A stretch of DNA of 39,688 nt, from the NCBI GenBank assembly GCA_903843305.1, contig CAIMPI010000017.1, positions 1 to 39,688 on the forward strand, read 5' to 3'. A program made the position numbers and the translations under genes. This DNA comes from an uncultured Chlorobiaceae bacterium. GTDB taxonomy: Bacteria > Bacteroidota > Chlorobiia > Chlorobiales > Chlorobiaceae. This document shows, one piece after another, positions 24,156-33,897 of the stretch (positions within the stretch are counted from its first letter, which is position 1; every line of letters starts with the position of its first letter). The notes under the pieces are model-generated. The model was not told the DNA's origin and searched no databases. It saw only the letters and a list, made by a program, of their open reading frames with translations.

Positions 24156-27100
24156 TCAGATTGAGGCGGAATGATAGGGTACCTCTTTTTTCAGAGTGAG
24201 ATGCTGACCCGCAATACATGCGAGAGCTTCATCTTCCTCTGCTTCGATCAGGGTTACCACAATATCATTTTTATCGATAGTAATACCATAACGATTATTT
24301 CTGAAACAGACACTCAACGATAGCTTTTTCCATTGAGATGGCAGGTTTGGATGCACATTGAGTTTTTCATTATAGAACGAAATTCCGGCAAAATAACGGA
24401 TAACCGTGTCGAGGGTTCCCGCCATGACACCACAGTGAATACCTTCCTGTGTTGTGCCACCCTGGGTATCATGAATATCGCTTTTAAGTGCCTCGGAAAA
24501 CCACTTCCAGGCCATATCATGGCCATCATACAGATAACTTGATATAATACTGTGAACTACCTTGCTCAAGGTTGAACCATGACTGGTTCTTGGTTCATAA
24601 TAGGCATAATTGTTTCTCACCAGACTGAGCGCATCAGGTACCGCATACCCGATTTTGTGCAGTAGTTCAGCAACCTCTCCGGGTGAGAGTGTATAAAAAG
24701 TCATCAAAACATCAGGTTGTTTGGCAACCTTGTACATATCGGGAGAATCATCCTCAGCTTTAAGGATTCTGTCCATGCGATGAATATTGCCGTACATGGT
24801 GCGGTAGTGTTTCCAGTCAAGCTCCTTCAGGCTTTTGTAGCCTTCGAATTGCTCGATAATGCCCTCATTATCAATCAGAATATTCATGTGGAGACTTATA
24901 TTTCTCCACTGCAGAAGTTCCTCAGAGTTGAGCTTGATTTTTGACATCAGGCGCTTGAGGACAACAGGGTCAATCTTATCTCCGATTTCAGCAGCCTTGT
25001 CAAACAGCCAGACTGCCATGATATTTGTGTAGGCATTATCTTTCAGTCCTTCCTTTCCACTTCCCGGAAGTGTTTCATGAAATTCGTCAGGGCCCATCAC
25101 ACCCTCGATGTGATACTTGTTTGTGTCAGGAGAAAACGTGGCGATCGAAGCCCAAAACCTGGCAATTTCAAACATCAGTTCAGCTCCATACTCGTTCAGG
25201 AACTTGGCGTCGTCAGTGTCATAGATATAGCGCCACACATTATAGAAAACTGCTATCGAAACGTGCCGTTGCAAACGACTGAGATCAGGTCCCCAGGTAC
25301 CACTCTTCGGATTGAAGTGGATGACTTGTGTATCCTCACGGCCATCATCTGCGGTCTGCCAGGGGAACATGGCGCCCTTGTAACCGTTTTCACGAGCATA
25401 CTCCCTGGCCGCATCAAGCCTGCGATAGCGGTACATCAGCAATGCCTTTGAAATTTCAGGGAAGAGACGGTTGAAAAATGGCAGGATAAAAATTTCATCC
25501 CAGAAGATGTGTCCACGGTAAGCTTCACCGTTCAAACCACGAGCTGGCATTCCTGCGTCAATGGATGGATTGTGAGGCGATGCCGTGCACATCATGTGAT
25601 AGGTGTGCAGTCTGAGCAATTTTTGGCTGAATCGGTCGCCTTCAACAAGCATATCGCCTTTTTTCCATATTTTTTCCCATGCTTCAGCATGTTTCCTGAA
25701 CAGCGAGTCAAAAGAGTCCTCGCTTTCAAGTGAAAGTCTGGCCGCCTTTACCGGATTGCTGCACTTCGGGTCAAGTGATGTGTGGATGGATGCAAGCTTT
25801 TCAATGGTACAGCTTTTATTCGGACTCAATGACAGTGAAAACAATTCACCGATATAGCGATTATCGCTTATGGTTGCGCGCTCAATAACAACAGGTTTTC
25901 CATGACTTAAAATTCTTGTCCTGGTTCCCGTTACAATATCGTAATGCGACACATTGGTTCGTACATGCAAAAGAATAATCTGCTCTTCGCTGAAGCCCTC
26001 CACATGTTCCAGATGATCGCTTGTGAGCCCACTGTAACGCGCAACATTTTTGTTTTGTATCCGGCCGTCTATTCCAGATCGGAACTCGACTTCTGCACTG
26101 TAATTGACTGGCTTGAGCGTGAACTTCAATGCGCAGCGATGTGGGTCGTCCATACTTGCAAACCTGCTGCTGCTGATGCTCGTTATTCGTCCGAGATTGT
26201 CCTGAATTACGATTTCCCGCTCCATAAGGCCATTGCGCAGGTTCAGGTTCTGGCGGTAGCTGAGTATTTTCTGCTCAAATGGATCAATAAACATTCCTCC
26301 ACCAATCCTGAACTCTACGGGAAGCCAGTTCGGAGTATTGACAAAGTCATTATTGAAAACGGTCTGGCCGTGAACCTCCGAGGGCACTCGGTTGAAAACT
26401 CCGGCAATATAGGTGCCGGGATAGTGGTGCTGAGAACTGGAAAAACCTTCATAAGAACCTCTTACGCCAAGATATCCGTTGCCGGAGGATGTCAGTGTTT
26501 CGCGAACTTTTTCCTCTTTTGCAGAAAAATCGGTATAAGTCAAATTCCATCCCTCATAATCAATGCCTTTACTGAACCACTCTTCAATCTCTTTAATCGT
26601 GATTTCCCCGAGGTCACTGACAACAATATCAGCACCCTGTTCCCTCAGTTTTGATCCTTCGATGTCACGGGCAATCCCGAGCACCATACCGAAATTACCA
26701 CGGAAACCTGCCTGAACTCCGGAAATAGCATCCTCAACAACCACGCATTCGTGAGGTTCCAATCCGAGGTTTCTGGCTGCCATAATAAAAATATCGGGAT
26801 TTGGCTTTCCCTTCAGCCCAAGCTCAATAGAAACTTCGCCGTCAACACGGGTCTCAAAAAGATGTTCAAGATGGGCAAGCTTCAGAATCAGCTTGCAGTT
26901 ACAACTTGATGAAGCGATTCCAATCCTGATTCCTTTTGCTATAAGTTCATTGATGAGATCGACCGATGAGGTATATACCTCAGGGCCTTCCTTGATCAGG
27001 ATTTCAGTAAAGAGGCTGTTTTTGCGGTTTCCCAGACCGCACACGGTCTCTTGTTCCGGAATATCGTCCAGTTCTCCAAAGGGTAATTCAATATCTCTCG

Positions 27101-27320
27101 ACAAAAGAAAGCTTTTGACACCTTCCATGCGCGGTTTCCCGTCTACATACTTGTGGTAGTCATGAGCAGGGTCAAATGGAACGTAAGGTTCGTTGTTGTT
27201 TTCTGCATAATTTTTGAGAAAGGAATTAAACATTGACTCCCAGGCCAGGCTGTGTACTTTTGCTGTGCCGGTGATGACGCCGTCGAGATCGAATATTGCT
27301 CCTTTAAAAATGTTGCTCAT
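24156..27320 (-). CDS. beta-phosphoglucomutase / GH65 disaccharide phosphorylase fusion
   Basis: A 1054-residue two-domain enzyme. Residues 1-245 are a HAD-family beta-phosphoglucomutase-like domain: nucleophile D11 and acid/base D13 in 'IFDLDGVI', '[10 protein letters not shown]', and '[12 protein letters not shown]'. Residues 255-1040 are a glycoside hydrolase family 65 phosphorylase, with the N-terminal beta-sandwich, then the (alpha/alpha)6 barrel. The catalytic acid is E746 in '[10 protein letters not shown]'; phosphate-binding segments are 'RTSHGSTLS' and '[16 protein letters not shown]'. Family 65 cleaves an alpha-glucoside with phosphate to glucose and beta-glucose-1-phosphate, which the mutase turns into glucose-6-phosphate. 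Linking both in one chain suggests direct hand-over. The disaccharide (trehalose, maltose, kojibiose or other) cannot be read safely. The HAD gene lies 37 bases upstream. Confidence 0.93.
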   Translation of the reverse strand: MSNIFKGAIFDLDGVITGTAKVHSLAWESMFNSFLKNYAENNNEPYVPFDPAHDYHKYVDGKPRMEGVKSFLLSRDIELPFGELDDIPEQETVCGLGNRKNSLFTEILIKEGPEVYTSSVDLINELIAKGIRIGIASSSCNCKLILKLAHLEHLFETRVDGEVSIELGLKGKPNPDIFIMAARNLGLEPHECVVVEDAISGVQAGFRGNFGMVLGIARDIEGSKLREQGADIVVSDLGEITIKEIEEWFSKGIDYEGWNLTYTDFSAKEEKVRETLTSSGNGYLGVRGSYEGFSSSQHHYPGTYIAGVFNRVPSEVHGQTVFNNDFVNTPNWLPVEFRIGGGMFIDPFEQKILSYRQNLNLRNGLMEREIVIQDNLGRITSISSSRFASMDDPHRCALKFTLKPVNYSAEVEFRSGIDGRIQNKNVARYSGLTSDHLEHVEGFSEEQIILLHVRTNVSHYDIVTGTRTRILSHGKPVVIERATISDNRYIGELFSLSLSPNKSCTIEKLASIHTSLDPKCSNPVKAARLSLESEDSFDSLFRKHAEAWEKIWKKGDMLVEGDRFSQKLLRLHTYHMMCTASPHNPSIDAGMPARGLNGEAYRGHIFWDEIFILPFFNRLFPEISKALLMYRYRRLDAAREYARENGYKGAMFPWQTADDGREDTQVIHFNPKSGTWGPDLSRLQRHVSIAVFYNVWRYIYDTDDAKFLNEYGAELMFEIARFWASIATFSPDTNKYHIEGVMGPDEFHETLPGSGKEGLKDNAYTNIMAVWLFDKAAEIGDKIDPVVLKRLMSKIKLNSEELLQWRNISLHMNILIDNEGIIEQFEGYKSLKELDWKHYRTMYGNIHRMDRILKAEDDSPDMYKVAKQPDVLMTFYTLSPGEVAELLHKIGYAVPDALSLVRNNYAYYEPRTSHGSTLSKVVHSIISSYLYDGHDMAWKWFSEALKSDIHDTQGGTTQEGIHCGVMAGTLDTVIRYFAGISFYNEKLNVHPNLPSQWKKLSLSVCFRNNRYGITIDKNDIVVTLIEAEEDEALACIAGQHLTLKKEVPYHSASI

Positions 27321-27357
27321 ACTGGTATTTAAAGATTATGATGATGCAAAATCGGTG

Positions 27358-28620
27358 TTACAGAGAGAGTAGTCCAAGAATGGTCAGAAGAATGTCCGGG
27401 TAAGGAACCGTATAGCTGTTCGGGCAAATTTCTTTAACCTGTTTTTTAAGATTCTCATCCCTTGTTACAAAAACTGCCCAGACGTCTTCACACATTTCCA
27501 TAGCCTTTTTCAGCATAGGAATGTCCGAAGGGGTATCGCCGCACACAAGAGTAGAGCCTTCCGAGCCATTTATGCCCAGTTTGTTGTAGATAAAAGAGAG
27601 TCCGTCACCTTTGTCAAAATCCTTGATTGGAGAGTCTTTTGATGCGCTATCAATGGTTAAAATAATTTCAATATCAAGACCGGTATCTTCAATTCTGAAA
27701 TTTCTGCCGCTCGGGTCTATTTCCTGGACAACGTCTTTAACCTTTTCAAGAAAAGCAACAGATTCGTCATCTCTGATGGAGTTTGTGATATCCTGACGGG
27801 CAACTGTTGTCTGGCCAAATTTTATCTGGAGTGCAGAGCCGATAAAGTTAAATTTCTCAAAATCCTGTTCCTGGAGAAGTACCAGTATTCTTTCGTTTAA
27901 AAGCTGAATCAATTTCTGTTTTTGTTCATCAATGGGAAAGCTGTTGAACTCGCCATTGATATCGATAAACTCCCTTCCTTTGGAACCTGCGTAAATGAAG
28001 GTGTGGCTCGGATTGATTGACACGTTCAGAATGCCGAAATCTTTCAGTGGTGCCGAGGTAATGATAATGGGATGATTACAGCAGTTCCTGGCAAAACGGG
28101 TGAGAAATACCGAATTGTAGATAGGTTGCACTGATGAACGATAGCGGCCGCAGTAGTTGTTCGTTGTTCCGTCACGATCAGTGATAAAAGCGTTAAAATG
28201 TTTTCCCTGAAGTGAGATAACACCTTTATTGACATAGGCGCGAAAATCGGGAATGAATTTTGCCAAATAATCGATGAACTTGTCCTCACCGTATTCAAGG
28301 TAGTAGATGTCTTTCTGGAGTTCACGGATTTCATAAGTGAGATCTACCTCAATCTGTTTCATTCCATCAAGGCGCAGCAGACGTTGCCCTGTATCATCAT
28401 CAATGTAAATGGTTTCCAGTGAGTAGAGAGCGTTTTTAAGCGATTCTACACACGATTGCCCCACAACCCTCTGTTTGATGATGTTTTTGACCACCGGTTC
28501 TCTAAGCTCACGTGTTTCTGCCTTCAGTTGATAGAGTTCTTTCAGGGTACGAATATCCTGTAACGTGATCGAATTCGGGGATGTGTTCAGGTTGCGTTCT
28601 TTAAGAATACTCTCGTGCAT
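27358..28620 (-). CDS. HAD phosphatase, trehalose-6-phosphate phosphatase-like
   Basis: A 420-residue protein. Residues 1-140 are mostly helical and match nothing I recognise. A HAD phosphatase domain follows: nucleophile D148 and acid D150 in '[16 protein letters not shown]', motif II 'IIITSAPL', Lys337 in 'DKGDG', and motif IV '[12 protein letters not shown]' with D362 and D366. The motif IV spacing and 'DKGDGLSFI' resemble trehalose-6-phosphate and sucrose-phosphate phosphatases (cap type C2B). Its position directly before the GH65/mutase fusion suggests a sugar-phosphate substrate. No trehalose-phosphate synthase is in the window. It is therefore a sugar phosphatase of unproven specificity. 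A 133-base AT-rich gap precedes it and may hold the promoter of the pair. Confidence 0.75.
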   Translation of the reverse strand: MHESILKERNLNTSPNSITLQDIRTLKELYQLKAETRELREPVVKNIIKQRVVGQSCVESLKNALYSLETIYIDDDTGQRLLRLDGMKQIEVDLTYEIRELQKDIYYLEYGEDKFIDYLAKFIPDFRAYVNKGVISLQGKHFNAFITDRDGTTNNYCGRYRSSVQPIYNSVFLTRFARNCCNHPIIITSAPLKDFGILNVSINPSHTFIYAGSKGREFIDINGEFNSFPIDEQKQKLIQLLNERILVLLQEQDFEKFNFIGSALQIKFGQTTVARQDITNSIRDDESVAFLEKVKDVVQEIDPSGRNFRIEDTGLDIEIILTIDSASKDSPIKDFDKGDGLSFIYNKLGINGSEGSTLVCGDTPSDIPMLKKAMEMCEDVWAVFVTRDENLKKQVKEICPNSYTVPYPDILLTILGLLSL

Positions 28621-28753
28621 GCGTTACTCGTAAGGAAGTGATGATGGTGTAGTATGTCTTGTAATATAATGAAAATCTTTCAAAAATCGGTAGAAAACTT
28701 TAACAAAAAATCTCAACAAAACAACAGGTATTTTTACGGCATTTTTACTTTTT

Positions 28754-29440
28754 TTAGGGGGAGATGTGCAGAGTGTGTTTCGATAGAGGAGCGTGTGTGT
28801 GAAAAGCTGGAAATCGATTCTTCAGAAACGTGATAATGTGGTTGTGTATCATATTTACCGACTCAAGGGCATTGATGCAGACAAAGCGTTCATTATTCAG
28901 CCTCATGATCTCCCGATATCCCTGCTGGACGTGGCGGTAAAACTCAATTCCTGATTGTTCCATACGGTCAAGCTCGTCGCTGTCAAATTTCAGGGGGATT
29001 GATTTTTTTGAAAATTTTCTCTTCAAAGCCTCTTCTGGCTCAATATCAAGATAGAAGGTGATATCTGGAGTTATGTTGCAGGTTGAAATAGAGATAATTG
29101 ATCGGAGCAGCTCAAGATCAATGCCGCGTCCATAACCCTGGTAGGCGGTCGTAGAGTCAAAAAAACGGTCAAGAATAACCGTTTTGCCACTTGCAAGCGC
29201 TGGTATGATAACATCCTGAACAAGCTCCGCTCTGCTTGCCGAAAAAAGGAGCAATTCACCAATGGGGCTGATTTTGTGTTGGTTTTCAAGAAGGATAAGA
29301 CGAATTTTTTCGGCGACGGCCGTGCCGCCGGGTTCCCTCAGGGTTACAACATCTTCTCCCAGACCAGTCATATAGTTGACAAGTTTATTTATCTGGGTTG
29401 ATTTGCCTGCACCATCAATTCCTTCAAATGTTATCAGCAT
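28754..29440 (-). CDS. tmk: thymidylate kinase
   Basis: Phosphorylates dTMP to dTDP. It has 228 residues, about 15-20 more than usual because of a C-terminal tail ('[17 protein letters not shown]'). The P-loop is '[11 protein letters not shown]' (about 4-14), the DRX-type motif '[21 protein letters not shown]', and the substrate loop '[14 protein letters not shown]'. The LID region '[22 protein letters not shown]' carries several basic residues, as expected for type II (E. coli-like) enzymes. It lies 47 bases downstream of the dehydrogenase gene and could be cotranscribed with it. Confidence 0.95.
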   Translation of the reverse strand: MLITFEGIDGAGKSTQINKLVNYMTGLGEDVVTLREPGGTAVAEKIRLILLENQHKISPIGELLLFSASRAELVQDVIIPALASGKTVILDRFFDSTTAYQGYGRGIDLELLRSIISISTCNITPDITFYLDIEPEEALKRKFSKKSIPLKFDSDELDRMEQSGIEFYRHVQQGYREIMRLNNERFVCINALESVNMIHNHIITFLKNRFPAFHTHAPLSKHTLHISP

Positions 29441-29487
29441 GAATTCTGCTTGGCATTACGTTCCGGATACCTTTCCAGCGTCGTCGG

Positions 29488-30186
29488 TTAATGTGGCTGG
29501 CCCGTCGGCCGGATCAAAATATCGTTAACATCAACATGCGAAGGCTGACTGACCGCGAACATTACCCCGCGGGCAATATCATCGGGATGTAATTCTGAAG
29601 AAGCAGGTTTCTGCAGATGATCCCAGAACGGAGTATCAACGATACCCGGTTCAATCAGGGTGACACGGATTCCTGTGCCTGTCATCTCATTGCGGATAGC
29701 CTGAGCCATACCGGTAACTGCCCATTTAGTTGCCGAATAAAGATTCCTGATAGAGGTAACTCGTCCTACAACAGAACCCGTTATTAGAAAATGACCACCA
29801 GTTTTTACAAGTTCAGGCAAGGTCAGGCGAGCAGTAACCGCAGCGCCATACACATTGACCATCACCATCTCCCGCCACTCGTCTGGTTTATCCTCACCAC
29901 CGTAAAACGTTGAACCTTTCGAAAAACCTGCATTGGCAAAAACAACATCAATTCTGCCATAGCGCAGTAAACTCTTTTCAACCATCTCCTGCTGCGATTT
30001 CCATTCCGCAACATCACAAGTCACCGCAAGCGCATTTTCAGCTCCCAACTCAGTTACTAATTGCTCAAGCTTTTCTGTAGATCGTGCAGCAAGCACAACC
30101 TTGAATCCTGCCTCAACCGCACGCCTTGCTGTTGCTTCCCCAATACCAGTTGATGCTCCGGTAATCAGAAATACCTTTTCATTCAT
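29488..30186 (-). CDS. short-chain dehydrogenase/reductase
   Basis: A 232-residue classical SDR, cytoplasmic, NAD(P)-dependent. The cofactor motif is TGASTGIG (10-17). 'ANAG' stabilises the central sheet. The catalytic set is Ser in 'LITGSVVGR' and Tyr-x3-Lys in 'LYSATKWAV'. 'IEPGIVDTPFWDHL' follows in the usual place. The Arg in 'AARSTEKLEQL' after strand two suggests NADPH preference. The substrate cannot be predicted; serine/3-hydroxy acid dehydrogenases of the YdfG type are the nearest general match. It is 14 bases downstream of the amino-acid permease, so probably in one operon. Confidence 0.88.
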   Translation of the reverse strand: MNEKVFLITGASTGIGEATARRAVEAGFKVVLAARSTEKLEQLVTELGAENALAVTCDVAEWKSQQEMVEKSLLRYGRIDVVFANAGFSKGSTFYGGEDKPDEWREMVMVNVYGAAVTARLTLPELVKTGGHFLITGSVVGRVTSIRNLYSATKWAVTGMAQAIRNEMTGTGIRVTLIEPGIVDTPFWDHLQKPASSELHPDDIARGVMFAVSQPSHVDVNDILIRPTGQPH

Positions 30187-30200
30187 CGTCTCTTGTTTGG

Positions 30201-31688
30201 TTAAGGTTTGTAAGTGTTAAGTGCGCTATGCTTGCGGCCATAAAAAAAATAAATGACAATACCTATAAAGAGCCATCCGAAGAGTCTGATCCAGTTTTCC
30301 ACCGGAAGGGAAAACATCAGCATCAGGCAAGTGAGAATGCCCGCAATTGGCACAAAAGGCACCAGGGGCGCCCTGAAAGGACGATTGGCATCAGGGTTAG
30401 TTTTTCTCATAATAAGCACTGCGGTGCAGACTACCACAAAGGCGAAAAGTGTGCCGATATTGACCAATTCTGCCAGTAGCCGCAAAGGGAGCATGCCGCC
30501 AAGTACGGCAACAAAAACACCAGTCAAAATAGTTGATTTCCAGGGAGTCCTGAACTTTTCATGTATTGCTCCGAAAAACGATTTCGGTAACAGACCGTCA
30601 CGTGCCATAGCAAGAAAAATCCTCGGCTGGCTGAGCATCATGACAAGCAGTACAGAGGTAATGCCCGTAATAGCACCAAGCGAAATTACAAACTGTGCCC
30701 ATCCAATGCCCACCTGCATAAAGGCATTGGAAACAGGAGCATCAATACTGATCTTGTTGAAGGGAACCATGCCGGTAATCACTGCGGCAACGGCAATATA
30801 AAGAAGGGTGCAGACCACAAGGGAACCGATCAGAGCTATCGGAATATCCCGCTGTGGATTCTTAGCCTCCTCAGCATGCGTTGAAATAGAATCAAAACCG
30901 ATATAGGCAAAAAAAATCATTGCCGCTCCAGCAAGCACCCCGACAGGGGCGCCGCCAGTGCCTGCTTCACCGAGAACAGTGTGGCCGAAAATACTGAGTC
31001 CGGAAAACCCAAATGGAGCAAATGGTACCCAGTTGGCAGGTTTGACATACATCGCGCCAAGCACAATCACCAGCAGAACGATTGCAACCTTGACAATCAC
31101 CATTCCAGCATTAAAGTTAGCGCTCTCCTTGATCCCTTTGACAAGTACAACCGTAACCGCAAAGGTGATGAGAACTGCCGGAAGATCAACCCATGCACCA
31201 GTAGAGCTCAACAGTCCATTGGCTGGATCGAAATCAAACGGAGCATTGGCAAAAAGTGCAGGAACCCCGAGCCCGAAGATGCTGATAAAATCTTGAAAAT
31301 ATTTCGACCATCCATGTGCAACCGTTGCCGAAGCGACGCCATACTCAAGAATCAGATCCCAGCCGATTATCCAGGCCATCAACTCTCCAAGCGTGGCATA
31401 AGCATAGGTGTAGGCTGAACCTGCAACCGGTACCATAGACGCAAACTCTGCATAACAAAGAGCCGCAAAAATACATGCAATACCCGCAACAGCAAAAGAG
31501 AGCGTTACTGCAGGGCCAGCCTTGTCGTGCGCAGCAACACCGATAAGCACAAAAATCCCCGTGCCAATAATGGCACCAACACCAAGGCTTGTAAGGGCAA
31601 CCGGCCCGAGAATCCTGTTCAACCGATGTTCACTGTTCACCTCTTTCAAGAGAAGTGAGAGAGGTTTTCTCCGAAAGGTTTTCTGCAT
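30201..31688 (-). CDS. amino-acid permease, APC superfamily (cationic amino acid transporter type)
   Basis: A 495-residue inner-membrane transporter with 12 or more predicted helices. The opening 'ALTSLGVGAIIGTGIFVLIGVAAH' is the unwound helix 1 substrate site (GxGIF-like) of the CAT/YfnA group, preceded by a ~30-residue charged N-terminus. 'FFAYIGFDSISTHAEEAKNPQRDIPIALIGSL' is the helix 6 region with the conserved EE-x-NP-R-x-P sequence. Such carriers take up amino acids with protons. Specificity is not readable. The gene starts one base after the zinc metallopeptidase stop, so the two are almost certainly cotranscribed. Confidence 0.93.
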   Translation of the reverse strand: MQKTFRRKPLSLLLKEVNSEHRLNRILGPVALTSLGVGAIIGTGIFVLIGVAAHDKAGPAVTLSFAVAGIACIFAALCYAEFASMVPVAGSAYTYAYATLGELMAWIIGWDLILEYGVASATVAHGWSKYFQDFISIFGLGVPALFANAPFDFDPANGLLSSTGAWVDLPAVLITFAVTVVLVKGIKESANFNAGMVIVKVAIVLLVIVLGAMYVKPANWVPFAPFGFSGLSIFGHTVLGEAGTGGAPVGVLAGAAMIFFAYIGFDSISTHAEEAKNPQRDIPIALIGSLVVCTLLYIAVAAVITGMVPFNKISIDAPVSNAFMQVGIGWAQFVISLGAITGITSVLLVMMLSQPRIFLAMARDGLLPKSFFGAIHEKFRTPWKSTILTGVFVAVLGGMLPLRLLAELVNIGTLFAFVVVCTAVLIMRKTNPDANRPFRAPLVPFVPIAGILTCLMLMFSLPVENWIRLFGWLFIGIVIYFFYGRKHSALNTYKP

Positions 31689-31689
31689 G

Positions 31690-32382
31690 CTATGAGTTTC
31701 TGCGGTTCATGATGGAAAGAAAATAGACCAACTGCATAATCGCCTGGGCAGCCGCAGCAACATAAGTGAGCGCCGCAGCGTCCAGTACGGCGTTAACCCC
31801 TTTCATTTCAGCACTCGAAACAATTCCCTGCGACACCAGTAACTCCTTTGCCCGACGACTTGCATCAAACTCCACCGGAAGCGTGACAAGAGCAAAAAGA
31901 GCTGTGGCTCCAAAGAGGATAATCCCCGCCCATGCCAGCGTCGTACCGATTGTTCCGGCAAGGAACATGCCGGCTATAAAGAGAATCGGACCGATATTGC
32001 TGCCGATTGAGACAGCAGGTACCATAAAAGAGCGCAACTGGAGTGGCGCATAGCCCATCTTGTCCTGGAAGGCATGGCCCGCTTCGTGGGCAGCAACGCC
32101 AACTGAGGCAATACTCGGCAGGCTGTACACCTGTTCGCTCAACCGCAACGTCTTATGGCCGGGATCATAGTGGTCAGAGAGCATCCCCTGGGCGGTCTCA
32201 ATCGTCACATTTCCGAGCCCGCCACGCTGAAGAATACGCCGTGCGGCCTCTGCGCCATTCATTCCACTCTGGGTACGTACCTGCGAATATTTATTAAACG
32301 CCGACTTTACCTTGAACTGAGCCCATAACCCAAGCAGCATGGGGGGCATGGCAAATACAAAATACATAGGATCAAAAAACAT
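31690..32382 (-). CDS. neutral zinc metallopeptidase, YugP family
   Basis: A 230-residue membrane protein of the Zn-peptidase_2 family. An N-terminal hydrophobic segment (about 7-22) is followed by a soluble catalytic region containing 'GVAAHEAGHAFQDKMGY', an HExGH-type zinc site with two His ligands and the Glu base. Two or three hydrophobic segments follow (about 135-180 and 205-225) and include 'LPVEFDASRRAKELL', whose Glu is the likely third ligand. The substrates of YugP-like peptidases are not known. The gene is the first of a likely operon with the permease, and is divergent from sbcD across a 237-base gap. Confidence 0.9.
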   Translation of the reverse strand: MFFDPMYFVFAMPPMLLGLWAQFKVKSAFNKYSQVRTQSGMNGAEAARRILQRGGLGNVTIETAQGMLSDHYDPGHKTLRLSEQVYSLPSIASVGVAAHEAGHAFQDKMGYAPLQLRSFMVPAVSIGSNIGPILFIAGMFLAGTIGTTLAWAGIILFGATALFALVTLPVEFDASRRAKELLVSQGIVSSAEMKGVNAVLDAAALTYVAAAAQAIMQLVYFLSIMNRRNS

Positions 32383-32413
32383 TGCAGTAATAATTATCGT
32401 TTATCAATTTGAT

Positions 32414-32428
32414 AGTGCACAGAGCACT
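32414..32428. promoter_or_regulatory. short palindrome in the divergent peptidase-sbcD gap
   Basis: Arms AGTGC (32414-32418) and GCACT (32424-32428) flank ACAGA. It lies 30-45 bases upstream of the peptidase gene and 190 bases before sbcD. It might be an operator, but five-base arms are easily found by chance. The rest of the gap (32383-32619) is AT-rich and holds no gene I recognise; AAGGT before sbcD is its ribosome binding site. Confidence 0.2.
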
Positions 32429-32619
32429 TGTCTAACTTAAAAGAGGATACAAACAATACAAAATGCAGACAAGTTCCAAAAAAGGGCACATCTTCACTAA
32501 GATCATCATGAACTGTAATTTAGATAAAAAAAAGGGAAATAGTTATCATGAGCCCATGGCAAAATCTAATCAAGCAAGCCAGAGTGTACTATCGCCAGAA
32601 TCAGTTCTAAAGGTCAACC

Positions 32620-33867
32620 ATGAAATTTCTCCATACCTCCGACTGGCATTTGGGCAAAACCCTTTATGGCAGAAACCGTTACACTGAGTTTTCCGCTTTT
32701 CTGGAGTGGCTTGCCGAGCTGATTGAAAAGGAAGAGGTCGATGCCCTTCTTGTTGCCGGTGATGTCTTCGACACCTCAGTTCCGGGCACCCGTGCACAGG
32801 AACTTTACTACCGGTTTCTCCACAAGGTTGCCCGTTCCACGCTCTGCCGCCATGTCGTGATTACCTCAGGAAACCATGATTCCGCTTCATTTCTCGATGC
32901 TCCCAAAGCGCTTTTGCAGGTTCTTGATGTGCATGTGATTGGCTCGGTGAGTGACAGGCCTGTTGACGAGGTGGTAGCGCTTCGCGACAGCCGGGGATGT
33001 TTGGAAGCCGTAGTCTGCGCCGTACCGCATCTGCGTGACCGCGACATCCGAAGCGTTGAGGCAGGGGAGAGTATGGACGACAAGAACCGCAAGCTGCTTG
33101 AAGGGATAGAGCGACATTACCGGGAGGTCTGCCAGGCAGGAGAGATGCTGCGGCAGCAGGAGAATAGTGTAGCGCCAATGATAGCGATGGGTCATCTTTT
33201 CACGGCTGGAGGCACTACGGTTGATGGCGATGGGGTGCGCGAAATCTATGTTGGCTCGCTTGCCCATGTGAGTCGTTCGATTTTTCCGGCAGGGATCGAC
33301 TATCTTGCCCTCGGTCATCTGCATGTTCCGCAGAGGGTGGGAGGCGAGGAGCATCTGCGCTACAGCGGTTCGCCACTTCCGATGGGGTTCGGTGAGGCAC
33401 TCCAGCAGAAACAGGTAGTGCTTGTCGAGTTTGCGGATAATGAGCGGAGAATCAGTGAAATGGCTGTGCCCTCGTTTCAACATCTTGTACGAATCAGCGG
33501 AGATATCGAAGCCATTACTTCGCGTATTTTAAGGCTCAAGGCAGAAGGAAGCAGTGCCTGGCTCGAAATCGAATACTCCGGCAGTGATCTGCCTGGTAAT
33601 CTGAGGGAGCCGTTTGATGAGGCTGTGAGTGGTTCCATGCTCGAAATCCGCAGAATTAAAAATAACCGCATGGCGGCTCTTGTCCTGCAGCAGCTTGCAG
33701 AGCATGAATCACTCGATGAACTTAGTGAACTTGATGTCTTCCATCGCTGTCTCAATGCAGGGAAGGTTTCTGAAGATCAGCGACCAGCACTTGTGCAGGC
33801 CTATCAGGAGATACTGGTTTCGCTTCACGATGATGAAGAACCGCCTGGAGACGAGAACCACTCCTGA
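32620..33867 (+). CDS. sbcD: nuclease SbcCD subunit D
   Basis: A 415-residue Mre11-type nuclease that, with SbcC, cuts hairpins and blocked DNA ends. The metal-binding motifs of the calcineurin-like phosphoesterase fold are D8-W-H10, GDVFD (47-51), GNHD (84-87), 'MGHLF' and 'LGHLHVPQ'. A capping domain follows at about 270-405. It ends with acidic 'DDEEPPGDENHS', probably flexible. The ATG has AAGGT in good position. The next gene is sbcC after 30 bases, and the two subunits should be made together. Confidence 0.96.
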   Translation: MKFLHTSDWHLGKTLYGRNRYTEFSAFLEWLAELIEKEEVDALLVAGDVFDTSVPGTRAQELYYRFLHKVARSTLCRHVVITSGNHDSASFLDAPKALLQVLDVHVIGSVSDRPVDEVVALRDSRGCLEAVVCAVPHLRDRDIRSVEAGESMDDKNRKLLEGIERHYREVCQAGEMLRQQENSVAPMIAMGHLFTAGGTTVDGDGVREIYVGSLAHVSRSIFPAGIDYLALGHLHVPQRVGGEEHLRYSGSPLPMGFGEALQQKQVVLVEFADNERRISEMAVPSFQHLVRISGDIEAITSRILRLKAEGSSAWLEIEYSGSDLPGNLREPFDEAVSGSMLEIRRIKNNRMAALVLQQLAEHESLDELSELDVFHRCLNAGKVSEDQRPALVQAYQEILVSLHDDEEPPGDENHS

Positions 33868-33897
33868 ATGCTATTTTTTATTGAGTAAAGTCACGTC

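Noticed and set aside
25944-26654. 236-codon plus-strand open frame
   Set aside because: It is fully antisense to the GH65 fusion. Composition is Cys/His-rich and motif-free, as expected for a mirror of a real gene.
24156-27320. Two separate genes (mutase and phosphorylase)
   Set aside because: One frame runs without a stop through both domains, and no start or binding site is evident at the linker near residue 250.
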